A stretch of 64,000 nucleotides of DNA from Myxococcales bacterium (lineage in GTDB: Bacteria; Myxococcota_A; Bradymonadia; UBA7976; UBA1532). The translations under genes and the position numbers were made by a program. Positions 34,153 through 44,930 of the stretch are shown piece by piece. How positions within the stretch are numbered: the stretch's first letter is position 1; every line of letters starts with the position of its first letter. The notes beneath the pieces are model-generated. The model had not been told where the DNA came from. It searched no databases and worked only from the letters and a program-made list of their open reading frames with translations. The stretch is taken from NCBI GenBank assembly GCA_020633435.1, contig JACKDP010000008.1, positions 186,001 to 250,000 on the forward strand, read 5' to 3'.

Positions 34153-35765
34153 CCCGCTCCCCCGGCCACCCCATCGCGAGCCGCGTCGACCGCCGGTCGG
34201 AGCGCTTCCTGGCCAACCGGGCCGCCAACCTGCAGAGCATCGCGACGCTGGAGGCCCACCTGGACCGCGCCCGGGCCGGCGGCGGCGAGAAGTACGTCGA
34301 GCGGCACCAGGCCCGCGGCCGGCTGCTGCCCCGCGAGCGCGTCGAGCTGCTGGTCGACCGGGATGGCTGGTTCCTGGAGGTCGGCGCCCTGGCCGGCCTG
34401 GACACCGGCGGCGGCGTGAAGCCGGGCGCCAGCATCGTGGCGGGGGTGGGCGTCGTCTCCGGCGTCGAGTGCCTCATCAGCGCCACCGAGAGCACCATCA
34501 AGGGCGGCGCGATGAACGCCTGGTCGGTGCAGAAGACGCGGCGGCTGGCGGAGCTGGCCGACGCCAACGGCCTGCCCACCATCAACCTCGTGGAGTCGGC
34601 GGGCGCCGATCTGCCCCAGCAGGCCCAGATCTTCGTGCCCGGCGGGCGGGCGTTTCGCGACCTGACGCGGGCCTCCCGCGCACGGCAGCCCACCGTCTGC
34701 CTCGTCTTCGGCAGCTCCACGGCCGGCGGGGCCTACATCCCCGGCATGAGCGACTACGTGGTGATGGTCGAGGGGCAGGCCCGGGTCTACCTGGCGGGGC
34801 CGCCCCTCGTGAAGATGGCCACCAACGAGGACGCCGACGAGGAGAGCCTGGGCGGCGCGGCCATGCACAGCCGCGTGAGCGGCGTGAGCGACTACCTCGC
34901 CCGGGACGAGCGCGACGCCATCCGCATCGGCCGCGAGATCATGGCCTCGCTGCGCTGGCAGAAGCAGGGCGGCGGCGCCCCCTGGGCCCCCGACGCGCCG
35001 CTGTACGACCCCGAGGACCTGCTGGGCATCGCCTCCCCCGACGTCCGCGTGCCGTTCGACGCCCGCGAGGTCATCGCCCGCGTCGTCGATGGCTCCCGGT
35101 TCAGCGAGTTCAAGCCGCTGTACGGCACCACCCTCGTGACGGGCTGGGCCTCCGTGCACGGCTACCCGGTGGGCGTGCTGGCCAACCAGGGCGTGCTCTT
35201 CGGCGAGGCCGCCGAGAAGGGCGCCCAGTTCATCCAGCTCTGCAACCAGAAGTCGGTGCCCCTGCTGTTCTTGCAGAACATCACCGGCTTCATCGTGGGC
35301 ACCGCCTACGAGCAGGCGGGGATCATCAAGCAGGGCGCCCGCCTCATCAACGCCGTGAGCAACAGCACCGTGCCCGCCATCACCATCATGATGGGCGCCA
35401 GCTACGGGGCCGGGAACTACGCCATGTGCGGGCGCGCCTACGACCCGCGCTTCGTCTTCTCCTGGCCCTCGCACCGCATCGCCGTCATGGGCGGCGAGCA
35501 GCTCGCCGGCGTGCTCGACATCGTGAAGCGCGGCGCCGCCCAGCGCACGGGCCAGCCCGTCGACGAGGCCGAGCTCTTGATGATGAAGACCATGCTGACG
35601 CGGCAGATCGACAAGGAGAGCTCGGCCTGGTACGCCACCGCGCACCTCTGGGATGACGGCGTCATCGACCCGCGGGACACCCGCGACGTGGTGGGCATCT
35701 GCCTGTCCGCCGCGCACACGCTCCCGGTGGAGGGCACCATGACCTACGGGGTGTTCCGGCATTGA
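34146..35765 (+). CDS. Acyl-CoA carboxylase, carboxyltransferase (beta) subunit
   Basis: This 539-residue crotonase-fold protein has the length and order of methylcrotonyl/geranyl/propionyl-CoA carboxylase beta subunits. The N-terminal half contains RHQARGRLLPRERVELLVDR and the acyl-CoA binding region GSSTAGGAYIPGMSDYVVMV. The C-terminal half has LLFLQNITGFIVGTAYEQAG and MMGASYGAGNYAMCGRAYDP for biotin binding. Together with the biotin-carrying alpha subunit that overlaps it downstream, it carboxylates an acyl-CoA. The start is GTG 34146, overlapping the end of the BKACE gene. The acyl substrate cannot be decided from sequence. Confidence 0.93.
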   Translation: MLTRSPGHPIASRVDRRSERFLANRAANLQSIATLEAHLDRARAGGGEKYVERHQARGRLLPRERVELLVDRDGWFLEVGALAGLDTGGGVKPGASIVAGVGVVSGVECLISATESTIKGGAMNAWSVQKTRRLAELADANGLPTINLVESAGADLPQQAQIFVPGGRAFRDLTRASRARQPTVCLVFGSSTAGGAYIPGMSDYVVMVEGQARVYLAGPPLVKMATNEDADEESLGGAAMHSRVSGVSDYLARDERDAIRIGREIMASLRWQKQGGGAPWAPDAPLYDPEDLLGIASPDVRVPFDAREVIARVVDGSRFSEFKPLYGTTLVTGWASVHGYPVGVLANQGVLFGEAAEKGAQFIQLCNQKSVPLLFLQNITGFIVGTAYEQAGIIKQGARLINAVSNSTVPAITIMMGASYGAGNYAMCGRAYDPRFVFSWPSHRIAVMGGEQLAGVLDIVKRGAAQRTGQPVDEAELLMMKTMLTRQIDKESSAWYATAHLWDDGVIDPRDTRDVVGICLSAAHTLPVEGTMTYGVFRH

Positions 35766-37738
35766 GCGCGCCGCACCGGTTCGAGAAGGTCCTCGTCGCC
35801 AACCGCGGCGAGATCGCGGCGCGGGTGCTGCGGACGTGCCGCGACCTGGGCCTGGCCACCGTGGCCGTCTACAGCGACGCCGACGCCGACCTGCCCCATG
35901 TGGCGCTGGCCGACGAGGCCGTCCGCATCGGGCCCGCCCCGGCCGCCGAGTCGTACCTGAGCGTGACGGCGATCCTCGACGCGGCGCGCCGCACGGGGGC
36001 CGAGGCCATCCACCCGGGCTACGGATTCCTCTCTGAAAACGCGGACTTCGGCGCCGCCGTCGAGGCCGCGGGCCTGGTCTTCATCGGCCCGCGCCCCGAG
36101 ACGGCCCGGTCCATGGGCGACAAGGCCGCCGCCCGCCAGCTCATGGCGGCCCGCGGCGTGCCGGTGGTGCCCGGCCACGACGGCCCCGAGCAGGACGACG
36201 ACCGCTTCGCCGCCGAGGCCGCCCGCATCGGCTTCCCGGTGCTCGTCAAGGCGGCCGCCGGCGGCGGCGGCAAGGGCATGTCCATCGTCGAGGACGCGGG
36301 CGCCCTGCCCGCCGCGCTCGCCCAGGCCCGGCGCCTGGCCCGCTCGGCCTTCGGGGACGACCGCCTGCTGCTGGAGCGCTACCTGCGCGGCCCCCGCCAC
36401 GTCGAGGTGCAGATCCTCGGCGACGGCCGCGGCGGCGTGGTGCACTGCTTCGAGCGCGAGTGCAGCGTGCAGCGGCGCTTCCAGAAGATCATCGAGGAGA
36501 CGCCCTCGCCTGGGCTCGACGCCGCGACGCGGGCCGCCCTCTGCGCGGCGGGCGTGGCGGCCGGCGAGGCCATCGCCTACCGCGGCGCCGGCACCGTCGA
36601 GTTCATCCTGGATGCAAGCGGCGCGTTCTACTTCCTGGAGGTGAACACCCGGCTGCAGGTGGAGCACCCCGTCACCGAGGCCACCACCGGCCTCGACCTG
36701 GTGGCGTGGCAGATCCGCGTCGCCCGGGGCGAGGCCCTGCCGGCCCAGGCCGACATCCAGACCAGCGGCCACGCCATCGAGTGCCGCCTGTACGCCGAGG
36801 ATCCCGCGCGCGACTCCCTGCCCTCCACCGGCCGGCTGGCGCTGTTCGAGCCCCCCACCGGGGCGGGCGTGCGGGTGGACGCCGGCGTGGTCGAGGGCAG
36901 CGAGGTCGGCGTCTTCTACGACCCGCTGCTGGCCAAGATCATCACGAGCGGCGACGATCGGGCGACGGCCATCGACCGCATGCGGGGGGCCCTGCGCCGC
37001 CTGCGCGTCGGCGGCGTGACGACGAACCAGGCGCTGCTGCTGGCCATCATGCGCCACCCGGCGTTCGGCGCGGGGGCCACGACGACGGGCTTCCTGGGGG
37101 AGCACTTCGCGGGCTGGGCCCCGGCCGCCGATGAGGCGGCGACCACGCGGCGGGCGGCCATCGCCGCGGTCTTCCTCGCCCGCGCGCGGAAGGCGGCCGC
37201 CGGGCACCTGCCGGCCCTGCGCAGCGGGTGGCGCAACGTCCCGTTCGCGGGCCAGCGCGAGCAGCTCACCCACGGCGACGCGGTGCTCGCGCTGGAGACG
37301 CTGTATCGCGGGGATCACGCCGTCGTGCAGGTCGGCGGCGTCGCCGTCACGGTCCGCGGCCCCCTCGACCGCCCCGAGGTGGACGGCGTGCGGCAGGCCT
37401 GCCGCGTCGTCGAGGACGCCGACCGCCTGTTCGTGGCCGACGCCAGCGGCGTGAGCGCGTTTGGCGTCGTCCCCCTCTTCCCGCCGCCCGCCGACGAGGG
37501 CCCCGCGGGCGGCTGCACCGCGCCCATGCCCGGCCGCGTGGTGGCCGTGCACGTCACGCCCGGCCAGGACGTCGAGAAGGGACACGTCCTCGTCATCCTG
37601 GAGGCCATGAAGATGGAGCAGACGCTCCAGGCCCCGCACGCCGGGCGGGTGGAGGCCGTGCACTGCGCCCCGGGCGACCTCGTGGACGCCGGGGCCGTGC
37701 TCATCACACTCGCCGAGGCCGAAGCCGGCCCGTCCTGA
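35762..37738 (+). CDS. Acyl-CoA carboxylase, biotin carboxylase plus biotin carrier (alpha) subunit
   Basis: This 658-residue protein has the biotin carboxylase fold: FEKVLVANRGEIAARVLRTC, IHPGYGFLSENADF, the ATP-grasp loop KAAAGGGGKGM, ECSVQRRFQKIIEE and EVNTRLQVEHPVTE. It ends in a biotin-carrier domain with the biotinylation site EAMKMEQ and the usual Pro/Met-rich TAPMPG swing segment. It works with the preceding beta subunit as a dedicated acyl-CoA carboxylase, resembling MccA/PccA rather than AccC because the carrier is fused. The start is TTG 35762, overlapping the upstream stop (TTGA), so the two subunits should be made in equal amounts. Confidence 0.95.
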   Translation: MSAPHRFEKVLVANRGEIAARVLRTCRDLGLATVAVYSDADADLPHVALADEAVRIGPAPAAESYLSVTAILDAARRTGAEAIHPGYGFLSENADFGAAVEAAGLVFIGPRPETARSMGDKAAARQLMAARGVPVVPGHDGPEQDDDRFAAEAARIGFPVLVKAAAGGGGKGMSIVEDAGALPAALAQARRLARSAFGDDRLLLERYLRGPRHVEVQILGDGRGGVVHCFERECSVQRRFQKIIEETPSPGLDAATRAALCAAGVAAGEAIAYRGAGTVEFILDASGAFYFLEVNTRLQVEHPVTEATTGLDLVAWQIRVARGEALPAQADIQTSGHAIECRLYAEDPARDSLPSTGRLALFEPPTGAGVRVDAGVVEGSEVGVFYDPLLAKIITSGDDRATAIDRMRGALRRLRVGGVTTNQALLLAIMRHPAFGAGATTTGFLGEHFAGWAPAADEAATTRRAAIAAVFLARARKAAAGHLPALRSGWRNVPFAGQREQLTHGDAVLALETLYRGDHAVVQVGGVAVTVRGPLDRPEVDGVRQACRVVEDADRLFVADASGVSAFGVVPLFPPPADEGPAGGCTAPMPGRVVAVHVTPGQDVEKGHVLVILEAMKMEQTLQAPHAGRVEAVHCAPGDLVDAGAVLITLAEAEAGPS

Positions 37739-37812
37739 AATCACGGCCGTTTTCTGTGCAAGCTCGCCAAACTGATACATGATTGGCGCAGCGTGAGCAG
37801 CGAGGGAGCCTG

Positions 37813-39732
37813 ATGCGGCACGATGGGCTGGTCGAGGGGATGCCCGCGGGACGATCCGGTGGGCGGATCGCCCGCGCCGGGCGGCGCGCTGCTGGCATCG
37901 CGTGGCTGGTCGTGGCCCTGGCGGCGTGCCAGCCCGATCCGCCGGCCCCCGATCGCAGCCCGGCCCCGCCGCCGGCCCCCGCCACCGCGGCCCCGGCGAC
38001 GCAGGCCCCCCCGGACGCCACCCCCGTGGCCGCGCCGCCGAGCGCCGCGCCGGCCACCGAGGCCGTGCCCATCAACGTCGTGCCCATCGTCGTCCCCGAG
38101 AGCGGGCGCATCCTGCGGGTCGGCCCCGACGCCGACTTCGCCGAGCTCGATCTGGCCATCGCCGAGGCGGCCAGCGGTGACGAAATCCGAGTGCGTCCGG
38201 GACGTTACACGGCCTCCCTCGCCATCAACCGGCCGCTGACCATCCGCGGCGAGGGCCGGGCGGACGAGATCATCATCGAGGCGGCCGACGCTCCCGTGGT
38301 GCTCTTCGAGGCCGCGTCGGGGCGCATCGCTGACGTCACCCTGCGCCAGACGGGGGGCTCGGCCTACGCGCTGCACCTCAAGACGGGTCGGCTGCACCTG
38401 GAGCGCTGCGACGTCCAGGCCGCGAAGCTCTCGGGCATCGGCATCGAGGGCGACGCCGATCCCATCATCGAGCGCACCCGCGTCCACGACACGGGCGAGG
38501 GCGGCATCTTCATCTACGGCCGCGAGGCCCGGGGCGCCATCGTCGACAGCATCGTCGAGCAGACCGGCCGGGCCGGCGTCGAGATCAAGGACGGCGCCGA
38601 TCCCGTCCTGCTGCGCAACCGCATCAGCAAGGCCGCCGACATCGGCGTCTACATCCACAGCGGCGGCCGCGGCACCCTGGAAGACAACGAGATCGCCGAC
38701 AGCGAGCTGGCCAACCTGGAGATCCGCGACGGCTCCCAGCCGGTCATCCGCAAGAACCGCGTCCACGGCGGCGAGGTGGGCATCAAGGTGCACGGCAAGG
38801 GCCGCGGCACCATCGACGAGAACGACATCTTCCAGAACCGCCTGTCCGGCGTCGAGATCAGCAACGCCGCCGACCCCAAGGTCCGCCGCAACCGCATCTA
38901 CGACAACCGCGAGGTGGGCGTGCTCGTGCACGCGAAGGGCTGGGGCACGCTGGAGGACAACGAGATCCACGGCAACCGCCAGGCCGGCCTGAAGGTCCAG
39001 CGCGAGAGCCAGCCCCTCGTGCGCCAGAACCGCGTCCACGACAACGAGGAGGTGGGCATCCTGGTGGTGGAGCGGGGCCTCGGCCAGTACGAGCGCAACG
39101 ACGTCTACCGCAACGGCGGCCCCAACATCGCGGTGCGCACGGGGGCCAACCCCACCCTGAAGGACAACAAGATCCGCGACGGCCAGGGGGTCGGCGTGCA
39201 GGTCTCGCTGCAGGGCCGCGGCGTCTTCAGCCGCAACGACATCTACGCCAACCGCTGGGCCGGGGTGGAGACGCTCTCGGGCGGCCAGCCACTCCTGACC
39301 GACAACACCATCCACGACGGCAACCAGAGCGGCATCTGGGTGCATGACGACGGCGGCGGCGTCTTCGAGTCGAACACCATCGAGGGCAACGCCTTCGCGG
39401 CGGTCGAGATCAAGACGGGCGGCAACCCGACGGTGAAGAAGAACACCATCCGGGACGGCGAGCAGGGCGGCGTCTACATCCACACCGACGGCCGCGGCGT
39501 CATCCTGGAGAACGTCATCGAGGGCAACGGCCGCACCGGCGTCGAGGTGCGCAGCGCCGAGGCCGAGGTCCGCCGCAACACCATCCGCCGCAACGGCGCC
39601 TATGGCATCTGGGTGCGCAAGAGCGGGCGCGGTGTGTTCGAGGAGAACGAGCTGGCCGACAACACCCAGGGCGACTGGCTCATCGAGCCCGACAGCGCGC
39701 TGGGCGTGAAGGGCGGCCCGGCCGCCCCCTGA
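37813..39732 (+). CDS. Right-handed parallel beta-helix lipoprotein
   Basis: This 639-residue protein has an N-terminal signal ending LVVALAAC and a Pro/Ala-rich linker (about 35-85). A long parallel beta-helix follows, opening IRVRPGRYTASLAINRPLTI, the usual NosD/pectate-lyase-like cap. About twenty PbH1 coils of roughly 23 residues come next, seen as repeats of RNRIxDN, GVEIxxGAxP and GxGTLEDN patterns such as NRVHDNEEVGILVVERG. Such helices bind or cleave polysaccharide or act as scaffolds. No catalytic site is evident. It is anchored in the envelope. GAGGGAGC precedes the ATG at 37813. The repeat regularity points to growth by internal duplication. Confidence 0.88.
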   Translation: MRHDGLVEGMPAGRSGGRIARAGRRAAGIAWLVVALAACQPDPPAPDRSPAPPPAPATAAPATQAPPDATPVAAPPSAAPATEAVPINVVPIVVPESGRILRVGPDADFAELDLAIAEAASGDEIRVRPGRYTASLAINRPLTIRGEGRADEIIIEAADAPVVLFEAASGRIADVTLRQTGGSAYALHLKTGRLHLERCDVQAAKLSGIGIEGDADPIIERTRVHDTGEGGIFIYGREARGAIVDSIVEQTGRAGVEIKDGADPVLLRNRISKAADIGVYIHSGGRGTLEDNEIADSELANLEIRDGSQPVIRKNRVHGGEVGIKVHGKGRGTIDENDIFQNRLSGVEISNAADPKVRRNRIYDNREVGVLVHAKGWGTLEDNEIHGNRQAGLKVQRESQPLVRQNRVHDNEEVGILVVERGLGQYERNDVYRNGGPNIAVRTGANPTLKDNKIRDGQGVGVQVSLQGRGVFSRNDIYANRWAGVETLSGGQPLLTDNTIHDGNQSGIWVHDDGGGVFESNTIEGNAFAAVEIKTGGNPTVKKNTIRDGEQGGVYIHTDGRGVILENVIEGNGRTGVEVRSAEAEVRRNTIRRNGAYGIWVRKSGRGVFEENELADNTQGDWLIEPDSALGVKGGPAAP

Positions 39733-39738
39733 CCTGCG

Positions 39739-40263
39739 CTACTGCACCACCACGCAGATCCCATCCCCCCGACAGACCGCCTGGCCGATGGCGCTGAGGC
39801 AGACCTGGGTGCTCTCCTGGGGGCAGGCCTCGGTGCAGCTGCGCGGCAGGTACTCGAAGAGCGGCGTGCTGGGATCGTAGGGCTCCACGCAGGGGGTCGC
39901 CTCGATGTAGCTGCGGGGCAGCGCCACCGGGCAGGGATCGCAGCGGCCCAGCACCACGGCCAGGCTGCACGCGCTGGTCATGCATGAGGGCACCATGGCG
40001 TCCGGGGGGCTGGCGTCCGGCAGGGTCGCGTCGACGACGCGGGCGGCGTCGGCCCGGGCGTCGGGGGCGGCGTCGGCCGCGCCGTCCGCGGCGTCGCGCC
40101 CGCCATCCCGCGGCGGGGGCCGGGTGAAGCGCAGGTCCGGGCGCGGCCCACCCACGGCGGCGTCCATCCGCGTCGTCCCGTAGGGGCTGAAGCCCCCGTC
40201 GTCCTCGTCCTCGGTGCACGCGGCCAGGGAGAGCACCGCTCCCACCACCCAGACCCAGCGCAT
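39739..40263 (-). CDS. Cys-rich hypothetical lipoprotein
   Basis: This 174-residue protein has a lipoprotein signal (MRWVWVVGAVLSLAAC) and an Asp/Ala-rich linker of DAADGAADAAPDARADAA type. Its C-terminal domain (about 90-174) has ten cysteines in spaced pairs: SCMTSAC, GRCDPC, TPCVEP, SCTEACPQESTQVC and AVCRGDGICVVVQ. These probably form disulfides in a small extracellular domain. No function is known. The ATG at 40263 is spaced correctly from GGAGGAGGG. It is convergent with the beta-helix gene, 6 bases away, and lies beyond the dnaK terminator. Confidence 0.78.
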   Translation of the reverse strand: MRWVWVVGAVLSLAACTEDEDDGGFSPYGTTRMDAAVGGPRPDLRFTRPPPRDGGRDAADGAADAAPDARADAARVVDATLPDASPPDAMVPSCMTSACSLAVVLGRCDPCPVALPRSYIEATPCVEPYDPSTPLFEYLPRSCTEACPQESTQVCLSAIGQAVCRGDGICVVVQ

Positions 40264-40321
40264 GGCCATCCCTCCTCCGGCTCGTCCCGCCACGGTACCC
40301 TCAAACCGCGTCGGCGCCGGT

Positions 40322-40352
40322 CCGAAAAAGAACGCCCGGCCGAAGCCGGGCG
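40322..40352 (-). terminator. Rho-independent terminator of dnaK
   Basis: Read on the minus strand, an 8-base perfect stem (CGCCCGGC paired with GCCGGGCG, 40333-40352) closes a TTCG tetraloop. It is followed by GTTCTTTTTC (40324-40332), a U-run. It begins 23 bases after the dnaK stop. Stem, stable loop and U-run together are a textbook intrinsic terminator. Confidence 0.9.
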
Positions 40353-40375
40353 CCTTCCGCGTCGCCGCAGGGGGA

Positions 40376-42271
<1,896 letters not shown>

Positions 42272-42343
42272 CTCGGAGCCTCTTGCTTTCGTCTCGGGTG
42301 GATCGTGACCGCGGCTTCAGGCTGCCAGCGGCGAACGGGCCGG

Positions 42344-42371
42344 ACGCTAAGCACCCTGCCAGGGGTGTCAA
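42344..42371 (-). promoter_or_regulatory. Possible sigma-70-type promoter for dnaK
   Basis: On the minus strand the region upstream of dnaK contains TTGACA (complement of 42366-42371), a 16-base spacer, then TAGCGT (complement of 42344-42349). The -35 box is perfect and the -10 box is poor. It lies about 75-100 bases before the dnaK ATG, over the end of the upstream kinase gene. No heat-shock element was seen. Confidence 0.35.
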
Positions 42372-44018
42372 CCGGGCGGGTGCATCGATCCGGTCGAAAT
42401 CCGCGCGTCGCCGGGGTGCGGGCTTATCGTGCGGGAATGCAGGTACCAGAGGGCGCCGATGAGCAGCGCGAGCAGCAGCAGGCCCAGCGCCACCTTGTAG
42501 GCGACGCCGTCGCTGCGGCCGCCGGAGGGCGCCCCGCGCAGGTGCTCGAGGGGGTGGTCGGCCACGGAGAGGCCCGGGGCCGCCAGGTCGGAGAGGTCGA
42601 CGTCGACCTCCACGTCCTCGGCGACGGGGGCTGGCGGGGCCGCAGGCGCGCGGGGCCGCGGGCGCCGGGGCCGCGGCGGGCGCGGCGGGCGCCGCCGGCT
42701 CGTCGTGGAAGCCCGGCGGCAGCACCACCCGCGGCAGCGTGCCCGTCGTCGTCACCCCCAGGTCGAGCAGCTCCTCGGCCGAGAAGACCACCCGCAGGAA
42801 GCCCTCCAGCCGGCGCGGGCTGAGGTTGAAGCCCTCAACCCGGATGAGATCCTCGAGGTCGGCGAGCAGCGGCCCGGCGTCGGGGTAGCGGCTGGCGGGA
42901 TCGCGGGCGAGCGCCCGGCAGGCGATCTCGGCCAGGGCGGTGGGCACGCCGGGCACCAGGTCGCCCAGGAGCGGCGGCGACTCCTCCCGGATGGCCCGCA
43001 GGGTGGCGAACTGGTCGTCGCGGCGGAACGGGTGGTGGCCCGTCACCAGCTCGAAGAGCAGCGCGCCCAGGGAGAAGAGGTCGGAGCGGGCGTCCACGGG
43101 CTTGCCCCGCGCCTGCTCCGGGCTCATGGAGTGGAAGGTGCCGATGAAGGCCCCGTGCTCGTCGCGCCGGGTGGTGGTGGCGCGGGCGATGCCGAAGTCG
43201 ACGAGCTTCACCGAGCCGTTGACCGAGACGAGCACGTTGCTGGGGTTCACGTCGCGGTGGACGATGTTCAGCGGGTGGTCATCGAAGTCGCGGGCCTGGT
43301 GGGCGTAGGCCAGGCCGTCGGCGACGGCGCGCACGATCTGCACCGCCAGCTCGAGCGGCACCCGTGGGGCCAGCAGGCGGGCGGCCAGATCGCCCACCGC
43401 CTCGGGGGAGGCGTCGGGCGCGACGAGGACGTGGGGCCCCTGCCCCCGGCCGTCGGGCTCGCCCAGCAGGATGGTGCGCAGCAGCTCCGGGTGGGCGCTC
43501 TGCAGGCGGTGCAGGAACGGGTCGCGGATGGGCCCGAGCAGCGCACCATCGACGACGGCGAGGTCGACGGGGCCGCCCCCCAGGCCGTCCGCCTCGGCCA
43601 GGGAGCCCGCGGCGCGGACGTCCACCTGGGCCCCGAGGGCGGCGATGATGCCGGCGCGGGCCACGGGATCGGGCAGCACGACGAGGGCCGTGCGCCGCCG
43701 CTTGCCCGCGGCCGCCAGCAGGCGCCCCACGTCGACCCCCGGCAGGTACTCCATGGCGATGTAGGCGCGCTCGGCCTCCAGCCCGACCTCGTGGATCTCG
43801 ACGATGTGGCCGTGGTGCAGGTGGGCGGCCAGCCGCGCCTCGTCCAGCAAGAGCTGCACGAACTCGGGGTCGGCGGCGTGGTGGGCCAGGATGCGCTTGA
43901 TGGCGAGGTGGCGGGCGAAGCCGTCGACGCCGTGGCGGCGGGCCAGGAAGATCTCGGCCGTGCCCCCGACGGCGATGCGTCGCAGCAGCGTATACCCGCC
44001 AAATCTCTCGGGTTTCAT
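42368..44018 (-). pseudogene. Ser/Thr protein kinase with inserted receiver-like domain; C-terminus frameshifted
   Basis: From the ATG at 44018 the frame encodes a Hanks kinase: glycine loop AVGGTAEIF, Lys41, HRDVNPSN 254-261, DFG 274-276 and MSPEQ near 300. Residues 106-218 are an extra domain between the hinge and helix E. They follow a receiver fold: TALVVLPDPVARAGIIAAL, then PVDLAVVDGALL with Asp157, then LLRTILLGE. After a Pro/Ala linker the frame shifts near 42640-42655. The continuing frame runs on into dnaK. The other frame gives a coherent end: acidic EVDVDLSDLAAPGL, a membrane helix (VALGLLLLALLIGALWYLH) and a stop at 42368. One extra C in a GC-rich run explains it. Sequence error or a real mutation is possible; the kinase domain is intact. 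Confidence 0.75.
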
Positions 44019-44025
44019 GGCGCCG

Positions 44026-44256
44026 TCAGGGGACGGCGTCGGCGCCGCCATCCGTCGACCCGGGCGGGGCCACATCGGGCAAGCCGGCGTCCTCCTGCTC
44101 GGCGTCGACGTCGGCCGCGGGCCGCGCCGTGACACACTGCTTCTGGACGCAGACCTCCTGCGTGAAGCAGTCCGAGTGCGCCGTGCAGGCCCGGTTGGGC
44201 AGCTCCGGGGCGCAGCCGGCCAGGGCGATCAGGGCCAGGGCGATGAGCGGCTTCAA
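44026..44256 (-). CDS. Small Cys-rich lipoprotein
   Basis: This 76-residue product starts at TTG 44256, overlapping the upstream stop as TTGA, and has a lipoprotein signal KPLIALALIALAGC. A short mini-domain with six cysteines follows, including CTAHSDCFTQEVCVQKQC, the C..D.DC....CV...C pattern common in myxobacterial surface lipoproteins. An acidic Asp/Ala/Pro tail ends the protein. No function is known. It lies just upstream of the kinase on the same strand (8 bases) and downstream of a PEGA-like protein, suggesting one operon of envelope and signalling proteins. Confidence 0.65.
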   Translation of the reverse strand: MKPLIALALIALAGCAPELPNRACTAHSDCFTQEVCVQKQCVTARPAADVDAEQEDAGLPDVAPPGSTDGGADAVP

Positions 44257-44885
44257 AACCGCCCCCCCACCACGACGCCGCCCGGGGACGGTGCCACCGC
44301 GAGGGGGCCGTCGCTGCCGAGGAGGATGAGGGCGGCGCCGCCGGCCAGCAGCACGCCACCCGCGCCGTACAGCACGTTGGCCACGAAGGCCTGGTGCTCG
44401 GCGTCGCTGGCGAGATCGTGCTGGTCGGCCCGGCTGACGGACGGGTCGCGCCGATCCAGGTCGCGGGCCTGGCTGGCCAGGTCGTCGGCGTCGAGGCCGA
44501 AGTAGACCGCGGCGCCCAGCAGGGCGACGCCGAGGCCGGCGGCCCCATAGCCCGCCTTGGCCAGCGGGAAGCCGGGCACATGCCGGACGATGACCTCGGG
44601 ATCGACGGGCACGGGCGCGGCCGGCTTGCCCGGCGCGGCCTTGGCCCCGCCGAGGTTCAGCTCGGCGCGCTGGCCGGCGCTCACCTTCACGCGGTGCTGG
44701 GCGTCGCCCACCTGCACGGCGTGGTCGCCGGCGGGCAGCGTCCACGGCCCGGGCAGCGGGAGGGCGCCGACGGGCTGGCCATCCACGGTGACGGGGGTGC
44801 CGGGGGCGCCCCCCTCGATGACCAGCGCCCCCATCTCAGGGGGGCCGGCCAGGGCGACAAACAGCAGGGGTGCGATGAAGCTCAC
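44253..44885 (-). CDS. PEGA-like domain protein with two membrane segments
   Basis: This 210-residue protein from GTG 44885 has an N-terminal signal (FIAPLLFVALAGPP) and a PEGA-like beta domain: GTPVTVDGQPVGALPLPGP, LPAGDHAVQV and HRVKVSAGQRAELNL. A hydrophobic segment (GYGAAGLGVALLGAAVYFG, about 117-135), a charged loop and a second segment (LYGAGGVLLAGGAALILLG) follow. PEGA domains occur in extracytoplasmic proteins and often beside bacterial Ser/Thr kinases. Here a kinase lies two genes downstream with overlapping or close spacing, so an envelope-linked signalling unit is plausible. Confidence 0.75.
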   Translation of the reverse strand: MSFIAPLLFVALAGPPEMGALVIEGGAPGTPVTVDGQPVGALPLPGPWTLPAGDHAVQVGDAQHRVKVSAGQRAELNLGGAKAAPGKPAAPVPVDPEVIVRHVPGFPLAKAGYGAAGLGVALLGAAVYFGLDADDLASQARDLDRRDPSVSRADQHDLASDAEHQAFVANVLYGAGGVLLAGGAALILLGSDGPLAVAPSPGGVVVGGRF

Positions 44886-44930
44886 ATCTGGCTTGTACCA
44901 AAGGGCACCGCGACCGGCAACGGCGCGTCG

